In this document: piece after piece, positions 8,498-17,308 of the stretch
Position numbering within the stretch: the stretch's first letter is position 1
Layout: each line of letters begins with the position of its first letter
Assembly: GCF_018499575.1 (NCBI RefSeq)
Contig: NZ_JAHDAP010000003.1
Location: 1-64,000 of the forward strand
Reading direction: 5' to 3'
Origin: Streptococcus infantis
GTDB lineage: Bacteria > Bacillota > Bacilli > Lactobacillales > Streptococcaceae
DNA length: 64,000 nt
The notes under the pieces: generated by a model
What the model was told of the DNA's origin: nothing
What the model saw: the letters and a program-made list of their open reading frames with translations, nothing else
Database searches by the model: none
Position numbers and translations under genes: made by a program

Positions 8498-8911
8498 TTA
8501 TTGCGCTTGTTGAAAGAGACCTTGTTTAAAATCACCTTCATAGACTACATCTTGCTCAGTAGTCAGTTTTCCTTTACCTTCAGCCTGGCCATTAACAAAG
8601 TCACCTTCATAAACCCAGCCTTCCTTAGCTTGGTAGGTTCCTTTGCCGTTAAATGCGCCATTTTTGAATTCCCCAGTGTAGGTATCACCATTTGCGAAAG
8701 TCAGGGTCCCTTTGCCATTCATCTTTCCACGAACGATACTTCCGTCATATACTAAGGAATCTCCATCCAATTTTAATACTCCTTGCTTAGGCATGTTCCC
8801 TACAAATACGAATATCGCGCAAAGAGCTATGACCACTACTGTCGCAATTTCTAAACGAGGACGCGTTATATAGACACTGTATCTATCATAGAATTTCTTT
8901 ATATTATCCAT
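8498..8911 (-). CDS. membrane-anchored MORN-repeat protein
   Basis: The 137-aa product has a short cytoplasmic N-terminus, one membrane helix (about residues 22-40) and an outside part made of MORN-type repeats (YDGSIVRGKMNGKG, YTGEFKNGAFNGKG, YEGDFVNGQAEGKG, YEGDFKQG). MORN repeats are protein or lipid binding modules, and no enzymatic function can be assigned. The start at 8911 (MDNIKK) overlaps the preceding phosphatase gene by 8 nt and has AGG 7 nt upstream. An ATG at 8923 is the alternative. It is probably translationally coupled to the phosphatase. Confidence 0.8.
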   Translation of the reverse strand: MDNIKKFYDRYSVYITRPRLEIATVVVIALCAIFVFVGNMPKQGVLKLDGDSLVYDGSIVRGKMNGKGTLTFANGDTYTGEFKNGAFNGKGTYQAKEGWVYEGDFVNGQAEGKGKLTTEQDVVYEGDFKQGLFQQAQ

Positions 8912-9341
8912 TTTTTGCCTCATTTTCTAAACGTGCTAGCCAAGCTTTACAACCTGTTAAAACCCGATCATAAGTTTCATCAAAGTCTCCTGTATACCAA
9001 GGATCCAGAACACCTTCAGAAGCGAATGCCTCTATCTTGTGTTTCTGGCTTTGAGGACACATGCGAGTCAGATCGAGAAGATTAGACTCATCCATTCCAA
9101 TGATATAATCAAAATATTCAAAATCATCCTTAGAGATTTGTTGCGATGTTTTTGATGAATTATAAGGAATCTTGTGAGATTTAAAGATTTCTTGAGTCCC
9201 TTCGTGAATTGGATTTCCGTGTTCCCAAGAAGAAGTTGCTCTACTTTCAATCACATAATCATCAGTTAAGGATTTCATCACAAATTCTGCCATAGGACTT
9301 CGGCAAATATTACCAAGGCAAACAAAAACAATCTTTTTCAT
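8904..9341 (-). CDS. low-molecular-weight protein-tyrosine phosphatase
   Basis: It dephosphorylates phosphotyrosine proteins in the cytoplasm. The P-loop CX5R is CLGNICRS (Cys8, Arg14 from the chosen start), and the general-acid Asp lies in DPWYTGDFDETY near the C-terminus. The 145-aa length is standard. Two ATGs stand in tandem, and the second is preferred because GAGG lies 7 nt before it. It is not next to a capsule locus here, so it is not the Wzb/CpsB type by context. Substrates are unknown. Confidence 0.9.
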   Translation of the reverse strand: MKKIVFVCLGNICRSPMAEFVMKSLTDDYVIESRATSSWEHGNPIHEGTQEIFKSHKIPYNSSKTSQQISKDDFEYFDYIIGMDESNLLDLTRMCPQSQKHKIEAFASEGVLDPWYTGDFDETYDRVLTGCKAWLARLENEAKNG

Positions 9342-9363
9342 CATTATTCCTCATCTTCATAGA

Positions 9364-9392
9364 AAAACGGGAATGAGATTCACCCCGTTTTA
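9364..9392 (-). terminator. terminator overlapping the yajC stop codon
   Basis: Stem AAAACGGGG/CCCGTTTTT on the reverse strand with a T run. The 5' arm begins in the yajC stop codon. Confidence 0.8.
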
Positions 9393-9710
9393 TTCTTCGA
9401 TCGCACTTTCACCTTCGACAACTGTACCTTCAGGTGTGACAGCTTCTTTAACTGGCAAAACTGTTCTAATTGCTCCTAATTCGAAAGTCAAGTAAACTCC
9501 GTCTACATCAAGTACGATCGTTCTGTTTTCGGTATCAACTTCGTCGACTGTACCGTATAAACCACCGATAGTAATAACTTCGTAGCCTTTTTGAAGTTTG
9601 TTGAGACTCTCCATGCGTTTTTCAGCTTGTTTCTTTTGAGAACGTTGCATAAAGAACATCAATCCAAACATGACTACAAGCATAATCACAAATGTTAAAT
9701 TTGCATCCAT
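9390..9710 (-). CDS. yajC: preprotein translocase accessory subunit YajC
   Basis: It is an auxiliary membrane subunit of the Sec translocon. The 106-aa product has one N-terminal membrane helix (about residues 5-21) followed by QRSQKKQAEKRMESLNKLQKG, GDEV-type beta sequence ITIGGLYGTVDEVD and an acidic tail. The family length is about 90-110 aa. GGAGAAAATACT precedes the ATG. Confidence 0.93.
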   Translation of the reverse strand: MDANLTFVIMLVVMFGLMFFMQRSQKKQAEKRMESLNKLQKGYEVITIGGLYGTVDEVDTENRTIVLDVDGVYLTFELGAIRTVLPVKEAVTPEGTVVEGESAIEE

Positions 9711-9742
9711 AGTATTTTCTCCTTTGTAATTTAGATAAAACT

Positions 9743-9771
9743 ACTATATCAAATTTAAACTATTTTTACAA
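9743..9771 (-). promoter_or_regulatory. yajC promoter
   Basis: Reverse strand: -35 TTGTAA at 9766-9771, a 17-bp spacer and TATAGT at 9743-9748 preceded by TGA (extended -10). Confidence 0.65.
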
Positions 9772-9796
9772 GATTACACCTTGGTTTTAGGTTAAT

Positions 9797-9823
9797 AAAA
9801 ATCAGAGCAAAGCTCTGATTTTT
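9797..9823 (-). terminator. terminator of tkt
   Basis: Near-perfect palindrome AAAAATCAGAGC/GCTCTGATTTTT directly after the transketolase stop. It could work in both directions. Confidence 0.88.
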
Positions 9824-9824
9824 A

Positions 9825-11801
9825 TTATTTCAAGTTGTTTACAATTTTCACTAAGTTTTCAACTGTAAATCCATATTCTGCCAAAACTTTTGGAGCTGGT
9901 GCAGACGCTCCAAAGGTATCAATACCGAGAACTGCTCCATCAAGGCCAACATATTTGTACCAGTTTTGAGTTGCTCCCATTTCGACTGCCACACGGCGTC
10001 GAACTGCATTTGGTAGGATTTCTTCTTTGTATGCTACATCTTGTGCATCAAAAACATCTGTAGATGGCATGCTGACTACACGAACTTTTCCACCTTGACT
10101 TGCTAATTCCTTAGCAGCCGCAACAGCAAGATTCACTTCTGAACCTGTTGCAATCAAAATCGTGTCAAAGTCTGCCGCATTTTCGTAGACAACATATGCA
10201 CCTTTTGCAACTTTATCAAAGTCTGTTCCTTCCTCAACGGTCAAGTTTTGACGAGTCAAGACGAGGGCAATTGGTGTTGTCTCACTCTTCACTGCTAGAT
10301 ACCATGCTGCTTGGGTTTCACGCGCATCTGCTGGACGGAAAACATTAAGGTTTGGAATCGCACGAAGTCCTGCTAAGTGCTCTATTGGTTCGTGAGTTGG
10401 TCCATCTTCACCAACCGCGATTGAATCGTGTGTGAAGACATAAGTCACTGGAAGACCTTGCAAGGCTGACAAACGAACTGCTGCTTTAAGATAGTCTGAG
10501 AAGACGAAGAAAGTTCCTCCGTAAACACGAAGACCACCGTGAAGAGCCATTCCGTTCAAGACAGTACCCATTGCAAATTCACGAACACCAAATTGGATGT
10601 TACGATTCAAGCGATTTGCATCGTCTTGAAGTCCGTCTGTTTTGATGTAAGTCATATTTGAATGAGCGAGGTCGGCTGATCCACCCAAGAAGGTTGGCAA
10701 CTTAGCTGCTACAACATTCAAGGCATCTTGACTTGAGTTACGAGTCGCTTGAGAGAAGCCATTTTCTAAAGCTGGAAAGTCTTCTGGAGTCAATTCAACT
10801 GGATCGCGCCCTTCGATGATTGCTTCAACTTCTGCAGCAAGTTCTGGGTGAGCTTCTTTATAATCTGCAACTAGTCTTGTCCATGCTTCATAGGCTGAAG
10901 CACCACGGTCTGCAACATTTTCTTTAAAGTCTGCGTATACTTCTGCTGGAATTTCAAACGGTTCGTAGTCCCAACCAAGTGCTTGGCGAGTTGCAGCAGT
11001 TTCATCAGCTCCAAGAGGGGCACCGTGTACTGCATTCGTTCCTTGTTTGTTTGGAGAACCATAACCAATAACAGTTTTGACTTCAATCAAAGATGGCTTT
11101 CCTGAAGCCTTAGCTTCTTCAATAGCAGCATGAATAGCTTCAAGGTCGGTTCCATCTTCAACCAAGGCTGTATGCCAACCATAAGCCTTGTAACGATCAC
11201 GAACACTTTCTGTGAATGAATCTTTTGTCTCACCATCCAAGTTGATATCATTTGAATCATAAAGAACAACCAGCTTGTCAAGTTTTTGCAAACCTGCATA
11301 AGAAGCAGCTTCGCTTGAGACACCTTCCATCAAGTCGCCATCTCCACAGATAACATATGTATAGTGATCAAAGATATTATATCCTTCACGGTTATACTTA
11401 GCTGCAAGGAAACGTTCCGCTTGTGCAAAACCTGTCGCAGTCGCAATCCCTTGTCCTAGAGGTCCTGTTGTTGCATCAACCCCTGCAGTATGCCCAAATT
11501 CTGGGTGACCTGGTGTTTTAGAGCCCCATTGACGGAAGTTCTTTACCTCATCCATGCTCACATCTTCAAAACCAGAAAGGTGAAGAAGGGCATAAAGGAG
11601 CATTGAACCATGACCTGCTGAAAGAATAAAACGGTCGCGGTTGATCCAGTTTGGTTGAGCTGGATTGATACGAAGTTCTTTAGTGAATAGGCTGTATGCC
11701 ATCGGAGCAGCACCCATCACCACCCCTGGGTGACCTGAGTTTGCTTTGTTGATAGCGTCAATACCTAGAAAACGAATCGCATTAACAGATAAATTTGACA
11801 T
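9825..11801 (-). CDS. tkt: transketolase
   Basis: This thiamine-diphosphate enzyme of the pentose phosphate pathway transfers two-carbon units between ketose and aldose phosphates. The 658-aa product has [15 protein letters not shown], the ThDP-binding GDGDLMEG...LYDSNDI region in the first third, the pyrimidine-binding domain with [16 protein letters not shown], and the C-terminal domain ([14 protein letters not shown]). Full length. It is a single-gene unit with its own promoter and terminator. The pneumococcal equivalent is known as recP (recalled). Confidence 0.96.
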   Translation of the reverse strand: MSNLSVNAIRFLGIDAINKANSGHPGVVMGAAPMAYSLFTKELRINPAQPNWINRDRFILSAGHGSMLLYALLHLSGFEDVSMDEVKNFRQWGSKTPGHPEFGHTAGVDATTGPLGQGIATATGFAQAERFLAAKYNREGYNIFDHYTYVICGDGDLMEGVSSEAASYAGLQKLDKLVVLYDSNDINLDGETKDSFTESVRDRYKAYGWHTALVEDGTDLEAIHAAIEEAKASGKPSLIEVKTVIGYGSPNKQGTNAVHGAPLGADETAATRQALGWDYEPFEIPAEVYADFKENVADRGASAYEAWTRLVADYKEAHPELAAEVEAIIEGRDPVELTPEDFPALENGFSQATRNSSQDALNVVAAKLPTFLGGSADLAHSNMTYIKTDGLQDDANRLNRNIQFGVREFAMGTVLNGMALHGGLRVYGGTFFVFSDYLKAAVRLSALQGLPVTYVFTHDSIAVGEDGPTHEPIEHLAGLRAIPNLNVFRPADARETQAAWYLAVKSETTPIALVLTRQNLTVEEGTDFDKVAKGAYVVYENAADFDTILIATGSEVNLAVAAAKELASQGGKVRVVSMPSTDVFDAQDVAYKEEILPNAVRRRVAVEMGATQNWYKYVGLDGAVLGIDTFGASAPAPKVLAEYGFTVENLVKIVNNLK

Positions 11802-11853
11802 AGAATTTCCTTTCTCTTTGAGGTGATAAGTATACCACGTGTCCTATTTTACT

Positions 11854-11882
11854 ATTATATGAAAAAATACCTAGAATAGCAA
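11854..11882 (-). promoter_or_regulatory. tkt promoter
   Basis: Reverse strand: -35 TTGCTA at 11877-11882, a 17-bp spacer and a perfect -10 TATAAT at 11854-11859. Confidence 0.75.
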
Positions 11883-11919
11883 TAAAACAATTTACTATAA
11901 ACTGACTCAGCCGATTAGG

Positions 11920-12540
11920 CTAATTTCTAGTCGCTTGATAGTAAGGTGATAGGTTTTCAAAACCTCTATCAAGTTTATCTAGAACCTTATCTATAGTATC
12001 TTCATCGGCTACTGGAATATCAACTTTTACTAAAACCTTACGAATCTCCTGATTGGATAATTGTTGTCTTAAAAGTTGTCTATTCTCCTCGGTAGCTTGC
12101 ACTCGGTAACTCTCGTCGTTTTTCTGAACCCAATAATAAATTCCCTCGACCACCGGAACATCCAAGACTTTAGCCTGTTTTGACAAGGTAGTCTCATCTT
12201 TCTTTCTCTCTACAAAGCTGACTTCTATAGAGATTCCCCAATCATTCTGATTTCCATACAAACGAAGAGCCATCATGGGCTCTGTTACATGCCCCTCTCT
12301 CTGTAAATAAACCCAGAAATGTGGTCGTAATCTCTGCGCTTGATTCATCCATTGACTGGTTGGGTGTAAATTCCAATCGGAATGCCTAGCTTGAAAACAT
12401 TCCGCTAGGTGAGTAAATGCCTTTCGCGCTTCCTGCCCTTTTTGACGCAGGTCTAGCATTTTATCCTTTTCAGCTCCTGCTTTTTCAGGATTCCGGTACT
12501 GTTCCCCTTGATAAGCAAGATAGTCCTTGATTTCTTTCAT
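11920..12540 (-). CDS. conserved protein of unknown function
   Basis: I do not recognise this 206-aa soluble protein. It has no signal peptide or membrane segment. The N-terminal half is helical and charged, the middle (ALRLYGNQNDWGISIEVSF, then VVEGIYYWVQK) looks like beta strands, and the C-terminus is acidic (DEDTIDKVLDKLDRGFENL). The pattern of W, Y and basic residues (HPTSQWMNQAQRLRPHFWVY) would suit nucleic-acid binding, but that is a guess. It lies between tkt and the rnpA-yidC-khpB operon, separated from both by terminators or a promoter. Confidence 0.75.
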   Translation of the reverse strand: MKEIKDYLAYQGEQYRNPEKAGAEKDKMLDLRQKGQEARKAFTHLAECFQARHSDWNLHPTSQWMNQAQRLRPHFWVYLQREGHVTEPMMALRLYGNQNDWGISIEVSFVERKKDETTLSKQAKVLDVPVVEGIYYWVQKNDESYRVQATEENRQLLRQQLSNQEIRKVLVKVDIPVADEDTIDKVLDKLDRGFENLSPYYQATRN

Positions 12541-12561
12541 TTTATTTCTTCTTTCGTTAGA

Positions 12562-12586
12562 AAAAAATCAGGTTTCCCCTGATTTT
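12562..12586 (-). terminator. terminator after khpB
   Basis: Stem AAAAATCAGG/CCTGATTTTT with a 5-nt loop followed by further T on the reverse strand, between khpB and the unknown gene. Confidence 0.85.
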
Positions 12587-12593
12587 TCATTTT

Positions 12594-13550
12594 TTATTCT
12601 GTGTCAACTACAACGTAACGATTTGGCTCGTCACCTTCAGAGTAGCTAGTAACACCTTCCATTCGTGAGATGATACGATGGATAATTTTACGCTCGCTGC
12701 TTGACATTGGATCCGTCATTTGACTACGTCCTTCTTCCAAGACACGTGTAGCTAATTTCTGGGCATAGCTCTGCAACACTTCTGCACGATGTTCAACATA
12801 ATCATTCACGTTGATAGTAATGTAGAAAGTTTTTGAATAACGGTTGTAGAGGTAATTTTGTGCCAAAAGTTGAAGGGATTTCAAAACCTTACCATGGTAA
12901 CCAATGATACGGCCTGGCTCATTTGTATCAATTTGCATGTTGATAGAGCGACGGTTAGAGGTGCTAGAAATAGTTCCCTCAACATCCATATCATCGATGA
13001 TTGCTTGAACATAATTGGTTACTTCTTCAACAACCTTTTCAGTGTCATAAGTCGGCTCAACTTTCAAACCAAGGTTTTCTAAATCACTGTCTTTTTCAGC
13101 ATCAATTTCATCTTGAGCTTCTTCAGGTTGCAATTCTCTTAAAACTTCAATATGGCCTGTTTCTTCTAAAATCGTGCTGGCTTTTTTATCATTCTTAAGA
13201 ATTTCAGCCTTAACATCTTCAGAAATTTCTTGGCCTTCTTCTTCAATTTTCTTGATAGCTGCAACTACATGTCCCAAATCAACTGTCGCTTCACTGACTG
13301 TTTTAACTGGATCGTTTTGATCATTAATTTCTTTCGGAACACCTTTGATTGCCTGCTGATTTGCTTTTACAACGGTTGTCTCACTGATTGCTTCAATATC
13401 AACTTGAGCTGGTTTTTTACCAAAAAGTCCAAAAAATCCTTTTTTCTCTCTCGAAACAACTTTGATATGAGCCTTCATTCTCGGAATATTTAATTCATTC
13501 AATCCATTTTGGATTGCTTCTTCAACTGTTGAACCTGTAAATAATACCAT
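12594..13550 (-). CDS. khpB: RNA-binding protein KhpB (Jag)
   Basis: It binds RNA together with KhpA and affects cell elongation and division in pneumococcus (known for the family). The 318-aa product has an N-terminal Jag_N domain (about 1-52, with KKGFFGLFGKKPAQVDIEA), a long acidic linker (about 60-155), a KH domain with the GYHGK loop (about 217-221) and a C-terminal R3H domain (about 255-315, RKIIHRIIS). It lies third after rnpA and yidC, the usual order. Confidence 0.94.
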   Translation of the reverse strand: MVLFTGSTVEEAIQNGLNELNIPRMKAHIKVVSREKKGFFGLFGKKPAQVDIEAISETTVVKANQQAIKGVPKEINDQNDPVKTVSEATVDLGHVVAAIKKIEEEGQEISEDVKAEILKNDKKASTILEETGHIEVLRELQPEEAQDEIDAEKDSDLENLGLKVEPTYDTEKVVEEVTNYVQAIIDDMDVEGTISSTSNRRSINMQIDTNEPGRIIGYHGKVLKSLQLLAQNYLYNRYSKTFYITINVNDYVEHRAEVLQSYAQKLATRVLEEGRSQMTDPMSSSERKIIHRIISRMEGVTSYSEGDEPNRYVVVDTE

Positions 13551-13564
13551 TATCAGATTTCTCC

Positions 13565-14386
13565 TTATTTTTTCTTTTTCTGTGCTTTCTTTAGAGCTTT
13601 TCTTTTCTTAACTTCTAAATCCTTCTTAGCTTGTACATCCGCTTCACGCTCTGCAATGATTTTGAATGGATTGTTCAAAAGGTAGGTTTGCAATACTTGA
13701 TAAGCATTTGAAACCGCCCAATAAAGAGCGACACCACTTGGAGCAGATATTGCAAACAAGAAGATGATAACAGGCATCCCATACATCATACCTGTCATTG
13801 CACCATTTTTCTCAGGCAAAGCTTTATTTGAAAGCCAGCTACTGAGGAAGGTGAATAGGGCAGCTAAAATAGGTAATACGAAAGTTGTATCAGCTCCACC
13901 TAGATTGAACCACAAGAAATGGCCAGTCTTCAAAAAATCTACGTTTGATAAAGCTTGGAAAAGAGCCAAAAGAATCGGCATCTGAATCAATAGTGGCCAG
14001 AATGATGCAGATTGTTTAATACCTAATTCTTTAAATAATTTACGTGTTTCCTGATCGAGCTTAGTGCGACTTTCCATATCGCGACCTGGATAACGTTCGC
14101 GCAGTTCTTTTATAAGAGGTTGCGCTTCTTGCATTTTTCTGGATGCTACCATTTGTGTTTGAAAGACTGGTAGCAGTATTGTTCTAATCAAAACTGTGAA
14201 AAGAATAATCCCTAAACCAATACTGACATCAAATGACAAAAAACGAATGGTTTCAGCAAAAAAATAAACAAGTCTACTCCAAAAGTCTGCCGAATCCGCA
14301 GATACTTCACTAGTTGCACAAGCAGTCATTACCAACAAGGACAAACCTAATAAACTAGTCAATTGTAATTTCTTCTTCACTCTCAT
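13565..14386 (-). CDS. yidC: YidC/Oxa1-family membrane protein insertase, lipoprotein form
   Basis: It inserts proteins into the membrane with or without SecYEG. The 273-aa product has a lipoprotein signal peptide with lipobox VMTAC (Cys23), five membrane segments typical of the Gram-positive form, the family motif region around [24 protein letters not shown], a conserved basic residue near IRTILLP, and a basic tail [14 protein letters not shown] expected to contact the ribosome. It overlaps rnpA by 32 nt, which suggests coupled translation. Confidence 0.95.
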   Translation of the reverse strand: MRVKKKLQLTSLLGLSLLVMTACATSEVSADSADFWSRLVYFFAETIRFLSFDVSIGLGIILFTVLIRTILLPVFQTQMVASRKMQEAQPLIKELRERYPGRDMESRTKLDQETRKLFKELGIKQSASFWPLLIQMPILLALFQALSNVDFLKTGHFLWFNLGGADTTFVLPILAALFTFLSSWLSNKALPEKNGAMTGMMYGMPVIIFLFAISAPSGVALYWAVSNAYQVLQTYLLNNPFKIIAEREADVQAKKDLEVKKRKALKKAQKKKK

Positions 14387-14726
14387 TTCCTTCCTGGTAA
14401 ATCTTTGCTAATTTCAAAACATGAAGTAAATTTTTTTCAATTTCTGCAAATTCTAGTAACTCAACGCCTTTTCGAGCAATTACAACAAAATCGACATTAT
14501 CAACAATTTGATGACTATTTTGAATAAGAACATGTCGAATTCTTCTCTTGATCTGATTTCTTGTCACAGCGTTTCCTAACTTCTTGCTGACTGACAAACC
14601 GACTCGAAAATGTTTCTCATTGTTTTCTAATCGATAAATAACAAATTTTCGATTAGCTACACTTGCTCCTTTTTTAAATATGGCATCAAAATCTTTCTCT
14701 TTTTTTACACGAAAGCTTTTTCTCAA
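14355..14726 (-). CDS. rnpA: ribonuclease P protein component
   Basis: It assists the RNase P RNA in 5' maturation of tRNA. The 123-aa basic protein has [16 protein letters not shown] at the N-terminus, [17 protein letters not shown], and the RNR motif [11 protein letters not shown]. Unlike in many bacteria, rpmH is not directly upstream in this window: 308 nt of non-coding DNA with a promoter precede it. Confidence 0.95.
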   Translation of the reverse strand: MRKSFRVKKEKDFDAIFKKGASVANRKFVIYRLENNEKHFRVGLSVSKKLGNAVTRNQIKRRIRHVLIQNSHQIVDNVDFVVIARKGVELLEFAEIEKNLLHVLKLAKIYQEGNESEEEITID

Positions 14727-14757
14727 AAATCATACTCCATCTAATAGAACTACTACT

Positions 14758-14785
14758 ATTATACCATAATTTTTCAAAAAGCCAA
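14758..14785 (-). promoter_or_regulatory. rnpA operon promoter
   Basis: Reverse strand: extended -10 TGGTATAAT (TATAAT at 14758-14763) with a possible -35 TTGGCT at 14780-14785, 16-bp spacer. It would drive rnpA-yidC-khpB. Confidence 0.65.
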
Positions 14786-14882
14786 TCATGGCAAGGTTTT
14801 AGGCTGTTTTGACTCCGAAAAAGTAGTCAATTAAAAAATAACTGACCAGAATCAAAGCTATTTTCCTATTTTTTTGAACATA

Positions 14883-14915
14883 CAAAACAAAAGCCACTCT
14901 TACGAGCGACTTTTG
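14883..14915 (-). terminator. terminator of the ACT/DUF711 operon
   Basis: Reverse strand: ACAAAAGTCGCTC-GTAA-GAGTGGCTTTTGT followed by TTTG. It lies about 120 nt after the DUF711 stop. The T run is short, so function is likely rather than sure. Confidence 0.6.
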
Positions 14916-14927
14916 TAGGAGATTATT

Positions 14928-14957
14928 ATGAAAAAGTTTAGGATTTCTATTAAATAA
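14928..14957 (+). other. 9-codon ORF with good ribosome binding site
   Basis: ATG at 14928 preceded by AGGAG (spacing 6) encodes MKKFRISIK and stops at TAA. It lies within the 308-nt spacer 14727-15034, which otherwise holds the rnpA promoter and a terminator hairpin. No clear forward promoter was seen, and coding status is uncertain. Confidence 0.25.
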
Positions 14958-14977
14958 AGTTAGGAGGTCTTTATTTA

Positions 14978-15034
14978 ATGATTAGAGTATACACGCTTAT
15001 CCTTAAACCGAACTTAAATCATTTTATTTTTTGA
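14978..15034 (+). other. 18-codon ORF with strong ribosome binding site
   Basis: ATG at 14978 preceded by TTAGGAGG encodes MIRVYTLILKPNLNHFIF, and the TGA abuts the stop of the opposite-strand DUF711 gene. With the preceding 9-codon ORF it forms a tandem pair of tiny ORFs, each with its own Shine-Dalgarno. Expression is untested. Confidence 0.3.
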
Positions 15035-16372
15035 TTAATTTTTAAAACTATGAATGGGAGCTGGAATTTGACCTCCACGAGCAATGAAGTCGACAGATGA
15101 AGCCCCATTAACTTTCATAACTGGGGCTGTTCCTAGCAAGCCACCAAATTCAATCATATCGCCTTCCTTCCCTTTAGGGATGATACGGACAGCTGTTGTT
15201 TTCATGTTAATGACACCAATTGCTGCCTCATCCGCAATCATAGCCGCAATGGTTTCGGCAGGTGTATCTTCAGGGATAGCAATCATATCCAACCCAACTG
15301 AACAGATAGCCGTCATGGCTTCTAGCTTTTCAAGATTGAGAGAACCATTTTGTACTGCCGCAATCATCCCCTCGTCCTCAGAAACTGGGATAAAAGCACC
15401 TGATAGTCCACCAACTTGATTGCAGGCCATCACTCCGCCCTTTTTCACCTGATCATTTAAAAGAGCTAGAGCAGCAGTTGTTCCATGTGTTCCAACTGTT
15501 TCCAATCCCATTTCCTCGAGGACACGAGCCACTGAGTCACCAACTGCTGGAGTCGGCGCTAAACTTAAATCAACAATACCAAAATCAACACCTAGTCTTT
15601 CACTGGCCATCTGTCCAACTAATTGACCAATCCGAGTAATCTTGAAAGCTGTCTTCTTAACAGTCTCAGCTACTACATCAAAGCTTTGGCCACGAACTTT
15701 TTCTAAAGCACGTTTGACTACACCAGGGCCTGACACACCAACATTAATAATAACATCAGCTTCGCCAACACCATGAAAGGCTCCCGCCATAAAGGGATTG
15801 TCTTCGACCGCATTGGCAAAAACGACTAATTTAGCAGCACCCATATCCGAAAGACTAGCAGTTTCCTTAATGATTCGTCCCATATCGGCAACTGCGGTCA
15901 TATTGATTCCTGACTTGGTTGAACCGATATTAACAGACGAGCACACTTTGTCTGTCTCAGCTAAAGCACGAGGAATCGAGTTGATGAGGATTTCATCACC
16001 TTTTTGATAGCCTTTCTGTACCAAAGCAGAAAAGCCACCGATAAAGTCAACACCAATTTTTTTAGCAGCTCTGTCGAGAGCTTTAGCTAAAGGTACATAG
16101 TCCGTTGCATCTGTTGCAGCACCAATTAAGGAAATTGGCGTTACCGATACACGTTTATTGACAATAGGAATACCTAACTCAGCAGCAATTTCATCACCGA
16201 CAGTAACTAAATTTGCCGCCTTAGTAGTAATCTTTTCATATATTTTATCTGCAACCTTATCAATATCTGAATCAATACAATCAAGTAGAGAGATTCCCAT
16301 GGTAATTGTTCTGATATCAAAATTCTGCTCCTCAATCATTGCGATTGTTTCGGTAACTTGTCTAATATCCAT
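15035..16372 (-). CDS. DUF711 / UPF0210 'PFL family' protein
   Basis: The 445-aa cytoplasmic protein belongs to a conserved family sometimes named PFL family for remote similarity to pyruvate formate-lyase. Its biochemical role is not established. Features seen: [26 protein letters not shown] at the N-terminus (shown here only as a family hallmark by position 1-25), repeated Gly-rich segments, [18 protein letters not shown] and [20 protein letters not shown]. It lies 9 nt after the ACT-domain gene, the usual pairing in streptococci. Confidence 0.88.
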   Translation of the reverse strand: MDIRQVTETIAMIEEQNFDIRTITMGISLLDCIDSDIDKVADKIYEKITTKAANLVTVGDEIAAELGIPIVNKRVSVTPISLIGAATDATDYVPLAKALDRAAKKIGVDFIGGFSALVQKGYQKGDEILINSIPRALAETDKVCSSVNIGSTKSGINMTAVADMGRIIKETASLSDMGAAKLVVFANAVEDNPFMAGAFHGVGEADVIINVGVSGPGVVKRALEKVRGQSFDVVAETVKKTAFKITRIGQLVGQMASERLGVDFGIVDLSLAPTPAVGDSVARVLEEMGLETVGTHGTTAALALLNDQVKKGGVMACNQVGGLSGAFIPVSEDEGMIAAVQNGSLNLEKLEAMTAICSVGLDMIAIPEDTPAETIAAMIADEAAIGVINMKTTAVRIIPKGKEGDMIEFGGLLGTAPVMKVNGASSVDFIARGGQIPAPIHSFKN

Positions 16373-16381
16373 AAATACCTC

Positions 16382-16648
16382 CTAGATATTATACATAGCA
16401 TCAAAAATTGCAGCACTCTGAATATTAATTTTAACATTCAGGGTCTGACCAAAGGCTTCAAATTCTTTTCTTAAATAGGTAAAATCTTGTTTCTCATCAC
16501 TGGATACTACAGCCATCATCGTAAAAAAATCGTCTAAAACAGTCTGTGAGATATCATCAATATTTAACCCTAATTCAGCAATCTTAGTCGCAACACCAGC
16601 AACAATACCAGCCTTATCTTTACCAACAACAGTTATAATAGCTTTCAT
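16382..16648 (-). CDS. ACT-domain protein (UPF0237)
   Basis: The 88-aa protein is essentially one ACT domain (MKAIITVVGKDKAGIVAGV, then LGLNIDDISQTVLDDFFTMMAVV), a fold that binds small ligands, commonly amino acids. It resembles GcvR-type regulators but is half their length. The pairing with DUF711 suggests it regulates or partners that protein. The ligand is unknown. GGAGGGCTGAT precedes the ATG. Confidence 0.9.
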   Translation of the reverse strand: MKAIITVVGKDKAGIVAGVATKIAELGLNIDDISQTVLDDFFTMMAVVSSDEKQDFTYLRKEFEAFGQTLNVKINIQSAAIFDAMYNI

Positions 16649-16708
16649 ATCAGCCCTCCATATTTGAATTCATAGAAAAACAGTCTAACTTCATTTTTCT
16701 TTTTTCTC

Positions 16709-16717
16709 AGTATAGCA
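16709..16717 (-). promoter_or_regulatory. promoter of the ACT/DUF711 pair
   Basis: Extended -10 TGCTATACT on the reverse strand with no good -35. It sits in the T tract region following the rplQ terminator. Confidence 0.6.
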
Positions 16718-16724
16718 TATTTAC

Positions 16725-16794
16725 AATAAAAAAACTAAAAAACGCCTGCTTACGAAATTGTTCTTAAAAGAAAAACAATTTCGTAAACAAGCGT
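16725..16794 (-). terminator. terminator of the ribosomal protein superoperon
   Basis: Long imperfect hairpin: the arm starting ACGCTTGTTTACGAAATTGT pairs with the arm ending ACAATTTCGTAAGCAGGCGT, followed on the reverse strand by TTTTTTAGTTTTTTTA. It lies about 115 nt after the rplQ stop. Confidence 0.85.
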
Positions 16795-16795
16795 C

Positions 16796-16907
16796 TACCC
16801 GATCACCTTATGATGAGTGTTCCCGCTAGGACAAAAGTCCTAGCGGTAGACCAGAGCTAGACTAAGAGCACAAGGCTCCATCATCATAACACTCAACAAA
16901 ATTGATG
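16796..16907 (-). ncRNA. structured RNA in the rplQ 3' UTR (candidate L17 downstream element)
   Basis: Between rplQ and the terminator the transcript can form an outer stem TGAGTGTT/AACACTCA enclosing a perfect inner hairpin CGCTAGGAC/GTCCTAGCG with a 4-nt loop. Position and organism fit the L17DE motif, a predicted RNA structure reported downstream of rplQ in Lactobacillales. I recall the family and did not match a model. The inner hairpin shares CTAGGACTTTTGTCC with the 175-bp repeat's terminator. Confidence 0.55.
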
Positions 16908-16910
16908 ATT

Positions 16911-17297
16911 TTATACTAATTCGATGATCGCCATTGGCGCTGCATCACCACGACGTGGTTCAGTTTTAAGGATACGAGTGTATCCACCGTTACGGTCTGC
17001 GTAACGAGGTGCGATTTCTGAAAACAATTTTTGAAGTGCTGTAGTAGAAGTATACTTATCAGTTGCTTCATCATAGTTTTCAGATGCGATTTCATTACGT
17101 ACGAAAGCAGCAGCTTGACGACGTGCATGCAAATCACCACGTTTACCTAGAGTAATCATTTTTTCAACAGTTTTACGGATTTCTTTAGCACGAGCTTCAG
17201 TTGTCACGATTGATTCGTTGATCAAAAGGTCAGTTGTCAAATCGCGAAGCATTGCTTTACGTTGTGAGCTAGTGCGTCCTAGTTTACGGTAAGCCAT
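16911..17297 (-). CDS. rplQ: 50S ribosomal protein L17
   Basis: The 128-aa basic protein near the exit tunnel of the large subunit begins [20 protein letters not shown] and has the family signature [21 protein letters not shown]. It is the last gene of the alpha operon, 11 nt after rpoA, and is followed by a structured 3' UTR and the superoperon terminator. Confidence 0.98.
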   Translation of the reverse strand: MAYRKLGRTSSQRKAMLRDLTTDLLINESIVTTEARAKEIRKTVEKMITLGKRGDLHARRQAAAFVRNEIASENYDEATDKYTSTTALQKLFSEIAPRYADRNGGYTRILKTEPRRGDAAPMAIIELV

Positions 17298-17308
17298 GTA
17301 TTCCTCCT

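Noticed and set aside
8234..8755. 173-codon forward frame opposite adhE promoter and MORN gene
   Set aside because: It covers the adhE promoter, cre and the antisense of MORN, has no ribosome binding site and a composition typical of shadow frames.
8807..8814. TACGAATA, identical to the ComX cin-box core
   Set aside because: It lies inside the MORN gene and faces away from any gene start, so it is probably chance.
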